59,258 nucleotides of DNA from Pseudomonadales bacterium (GCA_016779585.1 JADHNI010000012.1:1-59258); one strand, 5' to 3'. Counted from the stretch's first letter, positions 35,852-46,953 are shown. Program-made: numbers and translations. The notes: a model not told the origin generated them from the letters alone.

Positions 35852-37531
35852 ATGAGCGAGAGTTTTGCTGAGCTTTTTGAAGAAAGCTTGAAGACGATCG
35901 ACATGAATTCCGGTTCTATCATCACCGGAGTTATCGTCGATATTGATAACGAATGGGTCACGGTTCACGCTGGCCTGAAATCTGAAGGGGTCATCCCCCG
36001 CGCCCAATTCCTCAACGAGAGCGGTGAACTGGAAGTTACCATTGGTGACACTGTCCAGGTGGCCATGGATGCTGTGGATGACGGTTTCGGTGAAACCAGA
36101 CTGTCACGCGAGAAAGCCAAGCGCGCTGAATCCTGGCAGATGCTGGAAAATGTTTACGAGAAACAGGAAGTGATCAAGGGTCTGATCAGCGGTCGTGTCA
36201 AAGGTGGTTTCACCGTTGAAATCCGCGACATCAGGGCATTCCTCCCTGGTTCTCTGGTCGACGTCCGCCCGCTTCGAGAGAACGAACAGCTCGAAGGCCG
36301 GGAACTGGAATTCAAGGTGATCAAGCTGGACCAGAAGCGCAACAACGTTGTGGTTTCCAGACGATCAGTCCTGGAGCAGGAAAACAGCGAAGAGCGCGAA
36401 GCGCTGCTGGAATCCCTGCAGGAAGGACAGGAAGTCAAAGGTATCGTCAAGAACCTCACCGACTACGGTGCATTTGTTGACCTTGGCGGTGTTGACGGAC
36501 TGCTGCACATCACGGACATGGCCTGGAAGCGAATCAAGCATCCGGGTGAAATCGTTGCTGTTGGCGACGAGATTGACGTCAAGGTGCTGAAGTTTGATCG
36601 TGAGCGCAATCGTGTCTCCCTGGGTTTGAAGCAACTGGGTGAAGATCCCTGGGTTGCGATTACCCAGCGTTACCCGGAAGGTGCCCGCACCATGGCACGC
36701 GTGACCAACCTCACCGACTACGGCTGCTTCGCAGAAATCGAAGAGGGTGTTGAAGGCCTGGTTCACGTTTCTGAAATGGATTGGACCAACCGCAACATTC
36801 ACCCGAGCAAGGTTGTTCAGGTGGGTGATGAAGTGGAAGTTATGGTCCTGGATATTGATGAGGAACGTCGTCGTATCTCCCTCGGTATCAAGCAGTGCCA
36901 GGGCAACCCATGGGAAGAGTTCGCTGTGCTTCACGGGAAAGGCGACAATATCAAGGGTCACATCAAGTCCATCACTGATTTCGGTATTTTCATTGGCCTC
37001 GACGGCAATATCGATGGTCTGGTTCACCTGTCCGACATCTCCTGGAACGAGCCGGGTGAGCAGGCAGTTCGTCGCTTCACCAAGGGTGATGAGATTGAAA
37101 CGGTGATCCTGTCGATCGACGCAGAGCGTGAGCGTATTTCTCTCGGTCTGAAGCAGCTCGAGGAAGATCCGTTCAACAACTATGTTGCTGTGAATGATCG
37201 TGGCTCCATTGTTACCGGTAAGGTGAAAGAAGTAGACGCCAAACAGGCTGTTCTCGAGATGGCAGAAGAAGTTGATGCGGTACTGAAGGCTTCCGAGATC
37301 AGCATGGATCGTGTTGAAGATGCCCGTAATGCCGTTAACGTCGGTGACGAGATCGAAGTGAAGATTATTTCCGTTGATCGCAAGAACCGTACGCTGGGTG
37401 TCTCCATCAAGGCGAAAGATCAGGCAGAGGAAGAGGCTGCGGTGCGAGAGCATCAGGCCAGGGAATCTGACGTTCAGCCTGCAACCATTGGTGACCTTAT
37501 CAAGCAGCAGATGGATGTTGGAGAGTCTTAA
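35852..37531 (+). CDS. rpsA: 30S ribosomal protein S1
   Basis: A 559-residue protein with six S1/OB-fold repeats. The first two (about 20-175) bind the ribosome, and the later four (about 190-530) bind mRNA. Repeated signatures are visible as [40 protein letters not shown] and [19 protein letters not shown] with the W-x-P-G type spacing. Size equals E. coli S1. It is separated from cmk by 144 bp and from ihfB by 26 bp. Confidence 0.98.
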   Translation: MSESFAELFEESLKTIDMNSGSIITGVIVDIDNEWVTVHAGLKSEGVIPRAQFLNESGELEVTIGDTVQVAMDAVDDGFGETRLSREKAKRAESWQMLENVYEKQEVIKGLISGRVKGGFTVEIRDIRAFLPGSLVDVRPLRENEQLEGRELEFKVIKLDQKRNNVVVSRRSVLEQENSEEREALLESLQEGQEVKGIVKNLTDYGAFVDLGGVDGLLHITDMAWKRIKHPGEIVAVGDEIDVKVLKFDRERNRVSLGLKQLGEDPWVAITQRYPEGARTMARVTNLTDYGCFAEIEEGVEGLVHVSEMDWTNRNIHPSKVVQVGDEVEVMVLDIDEERRRISLGIKQCQGNPWEEFAVLHGKGDNIKGHIKSITDFGIFIGLDGNIDGLVHLSDISWNEPGEQAVRRFTKGDEIETVILSIDAERERISLGLKQLEEDPFNNYVAVNDRGSIVTGKVKEVDAKQAVLEMAEEVDAVLKASEISMDRVEDARNAVNVGDEIEVKIISVDRKNRTLGVSIKAKDQAEEEAAVREHQARESDVQPATIGDLIKQQMDVGES

Positions 37532-37557
37532 TCCTTAAGTACGCGTATGACACGGAT

Positions 37558-37899
37558 ATGACCAAGTCAGAGCTGATAGAGAAAATCGCCGCTGTTCAGA
37601 GCCAGCTGTCCTCCAAGGACGTGGAACTGGCAGTAAAGATGATGCTCGATCACATGGCCGAAGCGCTCGCCGAGGGTGAGCGCATCGAGATCAGGGGATT
37701 CGGCAGCTTCTCTTTGCACTACCGAGCGCCGCGACTGGGACGTAATCCCAAGACCGGTGAAAAAGTAGAACTGGCTGGGAAATTCGTGCCGCACTTTAAA
37801 CCGGGAAAGGAACTGCGCGAGCGGGTTAACCAGTCGCTCCAGATGGAGCTGGCTGCTGGAGCATCCGCGAGCCCTCCGGAACCGGAGAATCAAGACTAG
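37558..37899 (+). CDS. ihfB: Integration host factor subunit beta
   Basis: DNA-bending HU/IHF family protein of 113 residues. It starts [22 protein letters not shown] and carries [29 protein letters not shown] with the intercalating-proline arm region ([12 protein letters not shown]). The last 20 residues ([15 protein letters not shown]) are an extension typical of beta subunits. It works as a heterodimer with IhfA, which is encoded at 49363. A strong terminator follows its stop. Confidence 0.95.
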   Translation: MTKSELIEKIAAVQSQLSSKDVELAVKMMLDHMAEALAEGERIEIRGFGSFSLHYRAPRLGRNPKTGEKVELAGKFVPHFKPGKELRERVNQSLQMELAAGASASPPEPENQD

Positions 37900-37902
37900 A
37901 AT

Positions 37903-37936
37903 AAAAGGGGTGATCCACGGATCACCCCTTTTTTTT
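37903..37936 (+). terminator. Rho-independent terminator after ihfB
   Basis: A perfect 14-bp stem, AAAAGGGGTGATCC with GGATCACCCCTTTT, is followed by further T residues. It begins 3 nt after the ihfB stop and ends the rpsA-ihfB transcript before lapA. Confidence 0.95.
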
Positions 37937-37965
37937 CGTTCCTCTTTTTTCAGTAGAATGTCCTC

Positions 37966-38283
37966 ATGAATTTCATCAAACGAACCGTTTTCATTCTCGT
38001 CGCGTTTGTGGCTGCTGCTGTCGCGCTGCTTGCTGCGGCGGACAACAGTGATGAAGTGGCTCTGAAGTTCCTCGAGTGGGAGTCGCCGGTGTGGCCAATT
38101 TCCTGGTGGATACTTACCGCATTTGTGGTTGGCGTCCTTTTCGGCACCGCACTGAACCTGGTCTCGGATACCCGGCTCAGGATGAATGTTCGCAAAGCCA
38201 ACAAAACGGCTGCCGGGCGAACCAGGGAACTGGACCAGGTTAAGGCATCGAGCACTGAGGTGCAGGTAACTGACAATGGATAA
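37966..38283 (+). CDS. lapA: LapA domain-containing membrane protein (YciS)
   Basis: A 105-residue inner-membrane protein with two helices (residues 5-24 and 46-66) joined by the conserved LKFLEWESPVWPISWW-like loop. A basic cytoplasmic tail follows. In E. coli LapA works with LapB in lipopolysaccharide assembly control. It overlaps lapB by 8 nt (ATGGATAA), so the pair is translationally coupled. Confidence 0.92.
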   Translation: MNFIKRTVFILVAFVAAAVALLAAADNSDEVALKFLEWESPVWPISWWILTAFVVGVLFGTALNLVSDTRLRMNVRKANKTAAGRTRELDQVKASSTEVQVTDNG

Positions 38284-39454
38284 CTGGCTGCTTTACGTTG
38301 TGATCGTGGCTGCCATCGGCATTGGCTGGTGGTTGGGCCGACGCGAACGCAGCAAGGCTTCCGAGATCGTAGGTCCCAATTATTACGAGGGGTTGAACTA
38401 CCTGCTGAATGAAGAACCGGACCGGGCGGTCTCGACCTTTATTGAAAACCTGGAAGTGAACTCGGAGACCCTGGAAACGCACCTGGCTCTGGGCGGTCTT
38501 CTGCGCCGTCGGGGTGAGCTGGAGAAAGCCGTCGTTGTTCATGAAAACATCCTGGCGCACGCGAAGCTGTCGCGATCTGACATGCAGGGTGTTGAGCTTG
38601 AGCTGGCGCGTGATTACCTGCTTGCCGGTCTGCTGGACCGCGCCGAAGAACTCTGTGTTCGCCTGAGCCAGGATCCGGCTTCCAAGTCGGACGAGGTTCG
38701 TCGGGAAAGCCTCAAGATCACACTGGAAATCTATGAGCGTGAGAAGGAATGGTCACAGGCTATTGAAGTGGCCAAGCTGCTTGCTGTTGGTGGTGAGTCA
38801 GACCGCTACGAGAAAGCCATTTCCCATTACTTCTGTGAACTGGCGGAACTGCACTTAAATCGTGGTGAACTTGAAGCTGCCCGGGAGTCTATCCGTGAAG
38901 CCATCGGTCACGACGTGAATAATCCTCGAACGTCGCTGGTTCGAGGCCGACTGGATGTTGAAGAAGGGCACTATGATAACGCCATAACGGCTTTTACCCG
39001 GGTTCGCGACCAGGACCCCGTCTATGTACCGGAGTCGCTGGAAGACCTGGAGCTGGCGTTTGCGCTGGATGGCCGCTCTCAGGAAGAATTGCGCCAGTAC
39101 CTGGCGTCCTGCCTTGAGCTGACTCCGTCGATTTCCATTGTGTTGATGCTGGCGAAGAGCATTCGCGATGAGCTGGGCGATGAAGCCGTAGCCAAGTTTA
39201 TTGCCAATCACCTGAAGAAAAACCCGACGATTCGCGGACTGACGCAGCTGATTGATCTGCATATCGACAATACAGATGGTGTGGCGAAAGAGAATCTTGC
39301 GATCCTGAGAAGCTTTGCCGAGGCGCTGGTGGCAGACAAACCTGCCTACCGATGTCATGAGTGTGGTTTCGAGGGTAAGCGCATGCGCTGGCACTGTCCC
39401 GTATGCAAAGACTGGGCAACGATCGAGCCGATATTCGGCCTTGAAGGTGAATGA
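38276..39454 (+). CDS. lapB: Lipopolysaccharide assembly protein B (YciM)
   Basis: Membrane-anchored TPR protein that in E. coli delivers LpxC to FtsH and so limits lipid A synthesis. In 392 residues: an N-terminal helix (4-20), tandem TPR repeats over about residues 35-340, and a C-terminal rubredoxin-like metal knuckle CHECGFEGKRMRWHCPVC near residue 355 with all four cysteines. All required parts are present. Confidence 0.96.
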   Translation: MDNWLLYVVIVAAIGIGWWLGRRERSKASEIVGPNYYEGLNYLLNEEPDRAVSTFIENLEVNSETLETHLALGGLLRRRGELEKAVVVHENILAHAKLSRSDMQGVELELARDYLLAGLLDRAEELCVRLSQDPASKSDEVRRESLKITLEIYEREKEWSQAIEVAKLLAVGGESDRYEKAISHYFCELAELHLNRGELEAARESIREAIGHDVNNPRTSLVRGRLDVEEGHYDNAITAFTRVRDQDPVYVPESLEDLELAFALDGRSQEELRQYLASCLELTPSISIVLMLAKSIRDELGDEAVAKFIANHLKKNPTIRGLTQLIDLHIDNTDGVAKENLAILRSFAEALVADKPAYRCHECGFEGKRMRWHCPVCKDWATIEPIFGLEGE

Positions 39455-39528
39455 GAAACTGCAGCAGTGCTGCAGTTTCGAGTCGCGACAGCAATATGCA
39501 AATTTGTGCTACAAAAGCGCAAATTTGT
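39455..39528 (+). promoter_or_regulatory. Hairpin and paired CAAATTTG sites between lapB and comEA-like gene
   Basis: GAAACTGCAGC-AGT-GCTGCAGTTTC (39455-39479) is a perfect 11-bp stem just after the lapB stop but without a T-run. Further on, GCAAATTTGT occurs twice (39498-39507 and 39519-39528), each containing the palindrome CAAATTTG, spaced 21 bp, which is two helical turns. These could be tandem operator sites ahead of the comEA-like gene. Confidence 0.45.
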
Positions 39529-39657
39529 TTTTGCGGAAGCGGACATTGAATTGAGCTGCAACCTACGTCTTATCCCTCCATCTCCTACTTCCTGCCGACC
39601 ACCTCCTTGCTACCTTGTTATCGCTTCCAAAGCCAACAACAAGTTAAGGAGAACAAC

Positions 39658-39960
39658 ATGAAGCTGCAAAACCTGATCACCATGATATTCACCCTGGTCG
39701 TGCTGACCTTGGGTTCCGTTACATTGGCAGAGGAGACCTCATCCAGGATGAGCGTCGATGTCGTTACCGTCAATGTGAATGAGGCTGATGCCGCGACTAT
39801 TGCCAACACGCTTTCTGGTGTCGGCCTTTCAAGAGCGCAGGCAATCGTCGATTACCGCAACCAGCACGGCAAGTTTTACTCTGCCGAGGAGCTGACAGCG
39901 GTAAAGGGGATTGGCCAATCCACGGTGGAAAAGAACCTGTCGCGCATTACAACAGAGTAA
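39658..39960 (+). CDS. ComEA-like helix-hairpin-helix protein
   Basis: A 100-residue exported protein: signal peptide (residues 5-24, ending LAEE), then a ComEA-type domain with the paired helix-hairpin-helix motifs (VNVNEADAATIANTLSGVGLSRAQAIVDYR and LTAVKGIGQSTVEKNLSRI). Such small proteins bind DNA in the periplasm and may take part in uptake. A model ribosome site AAGGAG lies 7 nt before ATG 39658, so a longer reading from 39607 is not supported. Confidence 0.92.
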   Translation: MKLQNLITMIFTLVVLTLGSVTLAEETSSRMSVDVVTVNVNEADAATIANTLSGVGLSRAQAIVDYRNQHGKFYSAEELTAVKGIGQSTVEKNLSRITTE

Positions 39961-39988
39961 TACTTCACAGAAGGTGAGGCCTGAAACG

Positions 39989-40016
39989 AAAAAACCGCCG
40001 TTAGGCGGTTTTTTTT
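39989..40016. terminator. Bidirectional terminator between comEA-like gene and tRNA-Asn
   Basis: AAAAAACCGCC-GTTA-GGCGGTTTTTTTT gives an A-run, a GC-rich stem and a T-run, so it can stop transcripts from both sides: the comEA-like gene on the plus strand and tRNA-Asn on the minus strand, whose 3' end is only 8 nt away. Confidence 0.93.
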
Positions 40017-40023
40017 CATTGAG

Positions 40024-40099
40024 TGGCTCCCCGACCTGGGCTCGAACCAGGGACCCAATGATTAACAGTCATTTGCTCTACCAACTGAGCTATCGGGGA
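40024..40099 (-). tRNA. tRNA-Asn(GTT)
   Basis: On the minus strand a full cloverleaf of 76 nt with encoded CCA. Acceptor TCCCCGA/TCGGGGA, D arm GCTCAGTTGGTAGAGC, anticodon loop containing GTT (GACTGTTAATC), T arm with GGTTCGAGCCC. Discriminator G. A strong promoter lies upstream and a bidirectional terminator downstream, so it is a single-gene unit. Confidence 0.98.
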
Positions 40100-40116
40100 A
40101 CAGCTGAAGGGAGCGC

Positions 40117-40145
40117 ATTGTAAAGACAGGTCCGGACCTCGTCAA
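40117..40145 (-). promoter_or_regulatory. tRNA-Asn promoter
   Basis: Reading the minus strand, TTGACG (40145-40140), an exact 17-nt spacer and TACAAT (40122-40117) are followed by the GC-rich GCGCTCCC discriminator typical of stringently controlled stable-RNA promoters. The transcript would start about 10 nt before the tRNA. Confidence 0.85.
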
Positions 40146-40253
40146 TAACGAAAAGCATGAGATCTGCTGCCATCGATGTGTCAGCAGTCGTGCCTCGTCC
40201 AGGGGCCCTCATGACCACATCTGCGCTATCATTGCCCCTCTCAAGAGGTATCC

Positions 40254-42266
40254 ATGAAGTCAGGCGCATTTGAAGTAAGATCAGATTTTGAGCCAGCCGG
40301 TGACCAGCCGGCTGCGATCGAGCGACTGGTGGAGGGCATCGAGTCAGGCCTGGCTTACCAGACGCTGCTGGGCGTGACAGGATCCGGCAAGACTTTCACC
40401 ATTGCCAACGTCATTGAACAGTTGCAACGGCCAACCATGATCATGGCGCCCAACAAGACCCTGGCAGCGCAGCTCTATGGCGAGTTCAAGGAATTCTTTC
40501 CCAATAACGCTGTTGAGTACTTTGTCTCCTATTACGATTATTACCAGCCGGAAGCCTATGTACCGGCATCGGACACGTATATCGAGAAAGACGCTGCGAT
40601 CAACGAGCACATAGAGCAGATGCGCCTTTCTGCCACCAAGGCTTTGCTGGAACGCCAGGACGCCATCGTGGTGGCCTCGGTTTCAGCCATCTATGGTCTT
40701 GGCGATCCCGAATCGTATCTGAAGATGGTTATGCACCTGGATCGTGGCGACAAGGTTGACCAGCGATGGATCCTTCGCCGGCTTGCGGAGCTGCAGTACA
40801 CGCGCAATGAGATGGAACTGCGCCGTGCGACCTACCGTGTACGGGGTGATGTGATCGACATCTTCCCGGCGGAATCGGATAAAAACGCTATCAGGGTCGA
40901 GCTTTTTGACGACGAGATCGAACAACTCTCTTATTTCGATCCGCTGACCGGGGAGGTGCTGCAAAAAGTACCGCGGGTTACCGTGTTCCCGAAGTCTCAC
41001 TATGTCACACCGCGTGAAACCATCGAGAATGCACTCGGTTACATTCGCGATGAACTGCAAGACCGTTTACGATACCTTAAAGAAGCCAACAAGCTGGTCG
41101 AGGCGCAGCGCCTGGAACAGAGAACCCGCTTTGATCTCGAAATGATCAAGGAGCTTGGCTACTGCAATGGGATCGAAAACTACTCCCGGTACCTGTCAGG
41201 TCGGGAAAGTGGTGAACCACCACCCACGCTTTATGACTATCTGCCAGACAATGCCCTGCTGATCATCGATGAATCCCATGTCGGGGTGCCCCAGCTCGGC
41301 GCGATGTACAAAGGTGATCGATCCCGTAAAGAGACCCTGGTGGAGTTTGGCTTTCGGCTGCCCTCGGCGCTGGACAATCGCCCCTTGCGATTTGAAGAGT
41401 GGGAAAAGCGTGCGCCGCAGACCATATTTGTCTCCGCAACACCTGGTCCTTATGAGCACGACAAGTCGGGGCAGATTGTTGACCAGGTGGTTCGTCCAAC
41501 CGGGCTTGTCGACCCGGAACTGGAAGTCAGGCCTGCGCAGACGCAGGTAGACGATGTGCTTTCCGAGATACATGAACGTGTAAAGAAAGACGAGCGAGTC
41601 CTGATTACGACACTGACCAAGCGGATGGCCGAGGACCTGACAGAGTACCTCGACGAAAATGGCATCCGTGTACGTTATTTGCACTCCGACATTGATACGG
41701 TTGAGCGTGTTGAAATCATCCGTGACCTCCGAATGGGTCAGTTTGATGTGCTGGTGGGCATTAACCTCCTGAGGGAGGGGCTTGATATGCCGGAGGTGTC
41801 CCTGGTGGCGATCCTGGATGCGGACAAGGAGGGATACCTGCGTTCTGACCGGTCACTTATCCAGACCATTGGCCGGGCCGCCCGGAATATTCATGGCAAG
41901 GCAATTCTTTACGCTGACAGGGTGACGGAATCAATGAAGCGCGCTATGGATGAAACCGAGCGACGCCGAGAGAAGCAGGTTGCTCATAACGAGCAGAACA
42001 ACATTATTCCGTTCACGGTAAGACGCGAGGTGACAGACATCCTCGAGGGTGCCCGCGGTGCCCCGGCGAAGGGCAAGAAAGCCCAGCGGGTTGCAGAGGG
42101 TAAGGGCAGTTACCGTAATCAGGTCCTGAACCAGGATGACCTGGAAAAGCAGATCATTACGCTTGAGAAACAGATGTTTGATCATGCCAAGGACCTGGAA
42201 TTCGAGGAGGCAGCGCGGTTGCGTGACCAGATTGAAGAACTCAGGCAGCAGTTCGTTCGCTCCTGA
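40254..42266 (+). CDS. uvrB: Excinuclease ABC subunit B
   Basis: Damage-verifying helicase-like subunit of nucleotide excision repair. In 670 residues: Walker [11 protein letters not shown] near residue 40, the beta-hairpin region [25 protein letters not shown] box ([11 protein letters not shown]), motif [11 protein letters not shown] near residue 540, and the C-terminal UVR motif ([18 protein letters not shown]). AGAGG precedes ATG 40254. I found no CTGT-N8-ACAG LexA box in the 150 bp upstream, unlike E. coli uvrB. Confidence 0.98.
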   Translation: MKSGAFEVRSDFEPAGDQPAAIERLVEGIESGLAYQTLLGVTGSGKTFTIANVIEQLQRPTMIMAPNKTLAAQLYGEFKEFFPNNAVEYFVSYYDYYQPEAYVPASDTYIEKDAAINEHIEQMRLSATKALLERQDAIVVASVSAIYGLGDPESYLKMVMHLDRGDKVDQRWILRRLAELQYTRNEMELRRATYRVRGDVIDIFPAESDKNAIRVELFDDEIEQLSYFDPLTGEVLQKVPRVTVFPKSHYVTPRETIENALGYIRDELQDRLRYLKEANKLVEAQRLEQRTRFDLEMIKELGYCNGIENYSRYLSGRESGEPPPTLYDYLPDNALLIIDESHVGVPQLGAMYKGDRSRKETLVEFGFRLPSALDNRPLRFEEWEKRAPQTIFVSATPGPYEHDKSGQIVDQVVRPTGLVDPELEVRPAQTQVDDVLSEIHERVKKDERVLITTLTKRMAEDLTEYLDENGIRVRYLHSDIDTVERVEIIRDLRMGQFDVLVGINLLREGLDMPEVSLVAILDADKEGYLRSDRSLIQTIGRAARNIHGKAILYADRVTESMKRAMDETERRREKQVAHNEQNNIIPFTVRREVTDILEGARGAPAKGKKAQRVAEGKGSYRNQVLNQDDLEKQIITLEKQMFDHAKDLEFEEAARLRDQIEELRQQFVRS

Positions 42267-42267
42267 C

Positions 42268-42296
42268 TTGAAGGAATGCCCCCTAATTGTTAAATT
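42268..42296 (+). promoter_or_regulatory. Candidate tRNA-Val promoter
   Basis: TTGAAG (42268-42273), 17-nt spacer, TAAATT (42291-42296), then the GC-rich ACGCGCCCTC. The predicted start leaves a leader of about 70 nt with small hairpins (for example CTCCG-CAC-GGAG) before the tRNA. Confidence 0.5.
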
Positions 42297-42374
42297 ACGC
42301 GCCCTCTCCGCACGGAGAACCCGGCCGTCGTAGGCTCATTCGTATGAGTACCGGCAGGGCGGGCGTGACACTGT

Positions 42375-42451
42375 AGGAATGTAGCTCAGTTGGTTAGAGC
42401 ATCGTCTCGACAAGGCGAGGGTCGTCGGTTCGAATCCGACCATTCCTACCA
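42375..42451 (+). tRNA. tRNA-Val(GAC)
   Basis: A 77-nt cloverleaf with encoded CCA. Acceptor AGGAATG/CATTCCT, D arm GCTCAGTTGGTTAGAGC, anticodon stem TCGTC/GGCGA (one T-G wobble), loop TCGACAA with anticodon GAC, T arm GTCGG-TTCGAAT-CCGAC. Position 33, normally U in nearly all tRNAs, is C here. The remaining invariant bases (U8, G18-G19, TTC) are in place, so the gene looks functional. Confidence 0.9.
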
Positions 42452-42478
42452 ATTAATTCGCTTTGCGAATTAGTTGGT
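42448..42478 (+). terminator. Hairpin overlapping the tRNA-Val CCA end
   Basis: ACCAATTAATTCGC (42448-42461) pairs with GCGAATTAGTTGGT (42465-42478), 14 bp with one G-T wobble and a TTT loop. The stem includes the tRNA 3' ACCA, so it may act as a processing or termination signal. There is no T-run after it. Confidence 0.55.
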
Positions 42479-42556
42479 ACCCGACAGCTTCCGCAAAAAC
42501 GATTTGCTAAAATCATGTGGCCCTTGGTAGGGGTCACCACTGAAAGCGAGGACAAT

Positions 42557-44473
42557 ATGCCAGTAATTACCCTGCCTGACGGCACTGAAAAGCCGTTTGA
42601 ATCCCCTGTGACTGTTGCCCAGGTGGCTGAATCCATTGGTCCCGGTCTTGCCAAGGCTGCCCTTGCGGGCCGTGTTGGTGAAACCCTGGTGGATACCTCA
42701 CACCTGATTGAAGAAGATTCCGATCTCGCGATCATTACGGCGAAAGATGAAGACGGCCTGGAAGTGATTCGACACTCCTGTGCCCACCTCATGGCGCAGG
42801 CGGTACAGCAGCTGTTTCCGACTGCCCAGGTGACCATTGGCCCGGTCATTGATGATGGCTTTTACTACGACTTCGCTTACGAGCGGGCATTTACACCTGA
42901 AGACCTGGAAGCGATCGAGAAGAAGATGAACGAGATCGCCAATCAGGACCTCACCGTCGAGCGTTCTGTCATGACGCGCAACGACGCTGTGACATTGTTC
43001 GAGGAGATGGGTGAGAAGTACAAGGTTGAGATTCTTGAGAGTATCCCAGGTGATGAGGAGCTTTCCTTTTACAAGCAGGGAGACTTTATTGACCTGTGCC
43101 GTGGTCCACACATCCCCAGCACGTCAAAAACGGGATCGTTCAAGCTGACCAAGGTGGCTGGTGCCTACTGGCGCGGCGATTCTAACAACGAGATGCTGCA
43201 GCGGATCTATGGCACCGCCTGGGCCGACAAAAAAGCGCTCAAGCAGTATCTGCATATGCTGGAAGAAGCCGAGAAGCGTGATCATCGTAAGCTGGGCAAG
43301 AAACACGACCTGTTCCACACACAGGAAGAAGCTCCGGGCATGGTGTTCTGGCACCCGAAAGGCTGGCAGATTTACCAGATCATCGAGCAATACATGCGTG
43401 AGGTTCAGAACCAGCATGGGTACCAGGAGATCAAGACTCCCCAGGTCGTCGATATGAGCCTGTGGGAAAGGTCAGGTCATGCGGATAAATTTGCTGATGA
43501 CATGTTTTCGGTGCAGACAGACAACCGGCTCTACGCTATCAAGCCGATGAACTGCCCGTGCCACGTGCAGGTCTATAACCAGGGGCTGAAGAGCTACCGC
43601 GACCTGCCTATTCGCCTTGCGGAATTTGGTTCCTGTCACCGCAATGAAGCATCCGGCACCCTGCAGGGCACCATGCGTGTTCGGGGTTTTGTGCAGGATG
43701 ATGCCCATATTTTCTGTGCCGAGGACCAGATTCAGGAGGAAGTGGCCAGTTTTATCCAGATGCTCGAAGGCGTATACGACGACTTCGGCTTTGATGACAT
43801 GATCATCAAGCTCTCGACCCGCCCGGAAAAGCGCGTCGGCAGCGATGAAATCTGGGACAAGTCCGAGGCTGCCCTGGCGGAAGCCCTGGACGCCCGCGGA
43901 TTCGACTGGGAGTATCAGCCGGGTGAGGGCGCTTTCTATGGTCCTAAAATCGAATTCTCGCTGAAAGACTGCCTTGGCCGGGTCTGGCAGTGCGGTACCA
44001 TGCAGGTGGATTTCTCCACGCCAGGTCGCCTGGATGCCCAGTACGTGGCTGAAGACGGTAGCCGGCAGGTACCTGTGATGCTGCACCGGGCGATTCTGGG
44101 TTCATTTGAGCGCTTTATTGGTGTGCTGATTGAGCATTTTGCCGGGGAGTTCCCTGCCTGGCTTGCACCGGTTCAGGCCGTGGTGTTGAACATAACCGAC
44201 AGCCAGGCGGAGTATTGTGGTCAGGTCGTTAAGTCATTGAAACAAAAAGGCTTTCGTGTGGAATCTGACCTTCGTAACGAGAAGGTGGGCTTCAAGATCC
44301 GAGAACATACCATCCAGAAGGTGCCATACCTGCTGGTGGTGGGTGACCGGGAGATCGAAAACGGTGAGGTTGCAGTGCGTGCGCGCAACGGCGATGACCT
44401 GGGTTCCATGTCCATTGAGGCCTTTGCTGAACTCTTGGCAAAAAGTGTAGAAAAAAAGGGACGAACGGGTTGA
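42557..44473 (+). CDS. threonine-tRNA ligase thrS: Threonyl-tRNA synthetase
   Basis: Class II synthetase of 638 residues. An N-terminal TGS domain ([19 protein letters not shown]) is followed by the editing domain with its histidine motif [11 protein letters not shown], the catalytic core with zinc ligands ([12 protein letters not shown] cysteine, plus later histidines), and the anticodon-binding domain ([13 protein letters not shown] onward). ATG 42557 has GAGG upstream and is preferred to an in-frame ATG at 42515. No clear tRNA-like operator for ThrS autoregulation could be confirmed in the 100-bp leader. Confidence 0.98.
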   Translation: MPVITLPDGTEKPFESPVTVAQVAESIGPGLAKAALAGRVGETLVDTSHLIEEDSDLAIITAKDEDGLEVIRHSCAHLMAQAVQQLFPTAQVTIGPVIDDGFYYDFAYERAFTPEDLEAIEKKMNEIANQDLTVERSVMTRNDAVTLFEEMGEKYKVEILESIPGDEELSFYKQGDFIDLCRGPHIPSTSKTGSFKLTKVAGAYWRGDSNNEMLQRIYGTAWADKKALKQYLHMLEEAEKRDHRKLGKKHDLFHTQEEAPGMVFWHPKGWQIYQIIEQYMREVQNQHGYQEIKTPQVVDMSLWERSGHADKFADDMFSVQTDNRLYAIKPMNCPCHVQVYNQGLKSYRDLPIRLAEFGSCHRNEASGTLQGTMRVRGFVQDDAHIFCAEDQIQEEVASFIQMLEGVYDDFGFDDMIIKLSTRPEKRVGSDEIWDKSEAALAEALDARGFDWEYQPGEGAFYGPKIEFSLKDCLGRVWQCGTMQVDFSTPGRLDAQYVAEDGSRQVPVMLHRAILGSFERFIGVLIEHFAGEFPAWLAPVQAVVLNITDSQAEYCGQVVKSLKQKGFRVESDLRNEKVGFKIREHTIQKVPYLLVVGDREIENGEVAVRARNGDDLGSMSIEAFAELLAKSVEKKGRTG

Positions 44474-44479
44474 TTTTGT

Positions 44480-44485
44480 TATAAT
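44480..44485 (+). promoter_or_regulatory. Possible internal -10 box before infC
   Basis: A perfect TATAAT begins 7 nt after the thrS stop and lies 35 bp before the infC start. The -35 side is poor. It could be a secondary promoter for infC-rpmI-rplT. Confidence 0.4.
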
Positions 44486-44519
44486 CCGCGGCCTTACCAG
44501 ATCTGACGGAGACTGATCC

Positions 44520-45074
44520 ATTAAAGAAAGTTCCAAGAAGCAACGAATAAACGATGAAATTGACGTACCGCAGGTACGATTGATTGGCGCAAATGGAGAA
44601 CAGGTTGGTATCGTGCCAATCGCTCAGGCGAAGCAAGCTGCCCAGGAAGCCAAGTTGGACCTGGTAGAGATTGCGCCTCAAGCTGACCCGGTGGTCTGCA
44701 AGATCATGGATTACGGCAAGCACGTATTCGAGGCTAAAAAAGGTAAGGCAGCGGCGAAGAAAAAACAGCGCCGTATGCAGGTAAAGGAGATGAAGTTCCG
44801 CCCAGGAACGGATGAAGGAGATTATCAGGTCAAACTACGCAACCTGACACGTTTCCTTAATGATGGGGACAAAGCCAAAGTCACGCTCCGCTTCAGGGGT
44901 CGAGAAATGGCTCACCAGGAACTGGGCATGGAGCTATTGAAGCGGATTGAAACCGATCTTGCGGAGATAGGCACAGTTGAAATGTTTCCGAAGATGGAAG
45001 GCAGGCAACTGACCATGGTACTGGCCCCCAACAGCAAGAAGAAAGGTTCTGCAGCCAGCGAAAGCGCGGGTTGA
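44520..45074 (+). CDS. infC: Translation initiation factor IF-3
   Basis: Prevents premature subunit joining and proofreads start codons. The reading frame extends upstream of a TTG at 44580 to an ATT codon at 44520 with GGAG 8 nt before it, giving 184 residues beginning [20 protein letters not shown]. The RIN--I-PQVRL segment is the normal IF3 N-terminus, so ATT is the true start. Rare ATT/AUU starts in infC are the known basis of IF3 autoregulation. Core motifs: [20 protein letters not shown] and [21 protein letters not shown]. Confidence 0.96.
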   Translation: MKESSKKQRINDEIDVPQVRLIGANGEQVGIVPIAQAKQAAQEAKLDLVEIAPQADPVVCKIMDYGKHVFEAKKGKAAAKKKQRRMQVKEMKFRPGTDEGDYQVKLRNLTRFLNDGDKAKVTLRFRGREMAHQELGMELLKRIETDLAEIGTVEMFPKMEGRQLTMVLAPNSKKKGSAASESAG

Positions 45075-45097
45075 TTCCTGATTAAAGACTGGTTAAT

Positions 45098-45130
45098 CCC
45101 GTCCTGATCAGGATGGGACAGTTTCTTTTT
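45098..45130 (+). terminator. Hairpin with T-rich tail between infC and rpmI
   Basis: CCCGTCCT-GATC-AGGATGGG (45098-45117) with one G-T pair is followed by ACAGTTTCTTTTT. In the 149-bp infC-rpmI gap this could attenuate transcription. L20 represses rpmI-rplT through mRNA structures in this gap in E. coli, and a second stem (CGAC-TCGATC-GTCG, 45178-45191) lies nearer rpmI. Confidence 0.6.
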
Positions 45131-45223
45131 GCTTGCCCCGATTAGCGCTCAGCGTGATTCGAGAGGTACGGGCCCGCGACTCGATCGTCGGGTAACAGTT
45201 ATAAAATAGCGGAGTATTGAAAA

Positions 45224-45415
45224 ATGCCGAAAATGAAAACCCAGAGTGGTGCGGCCAAGCGGTTCAAAAAAACCGCGAAAGGCTATAAGCACCGCCAGTC
45301 GTTCAGGAGTCACATCCTGACCAAGAAAAGCGCCAAGCGTAAGCGTCACCTGCGCAATATGAAAGACATTGCCGCGGCTGACGTGCCACTCATTAAACGA
45401 CTGTTGGGAGACTAA
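45224..45415 (+). CDS. rpmI: 50S ribosomal protein L35
   Basis: A 63-residue, highly basic protein beginning [19 protein letters not shown] with the conserved [15 protein letters not shown] segment. Full family length. It ends 2 bp before rplT, with which it is co-expressed in the IF3-L35-L20 operon. Confidence 0.98.
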   Translation: MPKMKTQSGAAKRFKKTAKGYKHRQSFRSHILTKKSAKRKRHLRNMKDIAAADVPLIKRLLGD

Positions 45416-45417
45416 CC

Positions 45418-45777
45418 ATGCCTAGAGTTAAGCGTGGCGTCACCGCCCATCGTCGACACAAGAAAGTCCTGAAAGCCGCCAAGGGTTATTACGGTGCGCG
45501 TTCCCGCGTATTCCGTGTTGCCAAGCAGGCGGTTACCAAAGCAGGTCAGTATGCATACCGCGACCGCAAGGTTAAGAAGCGTATGTTCCGTGCTCTGTGG
45601 ATCCAGCGAATCAATGCTGCGGCCCGCGAGTGTGGCCTGTCTTACAGCCGACTGATTGACGGCCTGAAGAAGCAGAATATCGAGATTGATCGTCGAGTTC
45701 TGGCTGACCTTGCCGTTCATGAAAAAGAGGCCTTTGCGGCACTCGCTGAGAAAGCCAAAGAAGCCCAGGCTGCCTAG
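45418..45777 (+). CDS. rplT: 50S ribosomal protein L20
   Basis: A 119-residue 23S rRNA-binding assembly protein with [29 protein letters not shown]-type start (split here: [15 protein letters not shown], then [18 protein letters not shown]), and the C-terminal [20 protein letters not shown] domain, which also mediates autorepression in E. coli. Followed by hairpin repeat copy B before pheS. Confidence 0.98.
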   Translation: MPRVKRGVTAHRRHKKVLKAAKGYYGARSRVFRVAKQAVTKAGQYAYRDRKVKKRMFRALWIQRINAAARECGLSYSRLIDGLKKQNIEIDRRVLADLAVHEKEAFAALAEKAKEAQAA

Positions 45778-45784
45778 CACAGCA

Positions 45785-46882
<1,098 letters not shown>

Positions 46883-46890
46883 AACCCCGA

Positions 46891-46937
46891 CCTCGCCTCG
46901 ACCGGAGCAGCCTTCGGCTGTGGAGCGGAGAGGCCTC
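46891..46937. repeat. REP-like hairpin repeat, copy C
   Basis: A 47-bp element in the 71-bp gap between pheS and pheT. It has CTCGACCGGA on the left, centre CAGCC-TTC-GGCTG, and right arm GGAGAGGCCTC. Same orientation as copies A, B and D. The spacer between these two subunit genes is unusually long because of it. Confidence 0.75.
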
Positions 46938-46953
46938 TTCGAGAGAGCGAACT

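Noticed and set aside
36365-37453. Minus-strand frame of 362 codons opposite rpsA
   Set aside because: A mirror of a highly expressed ribosomal protein gene with strong codon bias; no start context or motif.
40100-40253. LexA box upstream of uvrB
   Set aside because: No CTGT-N8-ACAG match; the CTGCTG/CAGCAG pair seen at 40157-40180 has the wrong spacing and half-sites.
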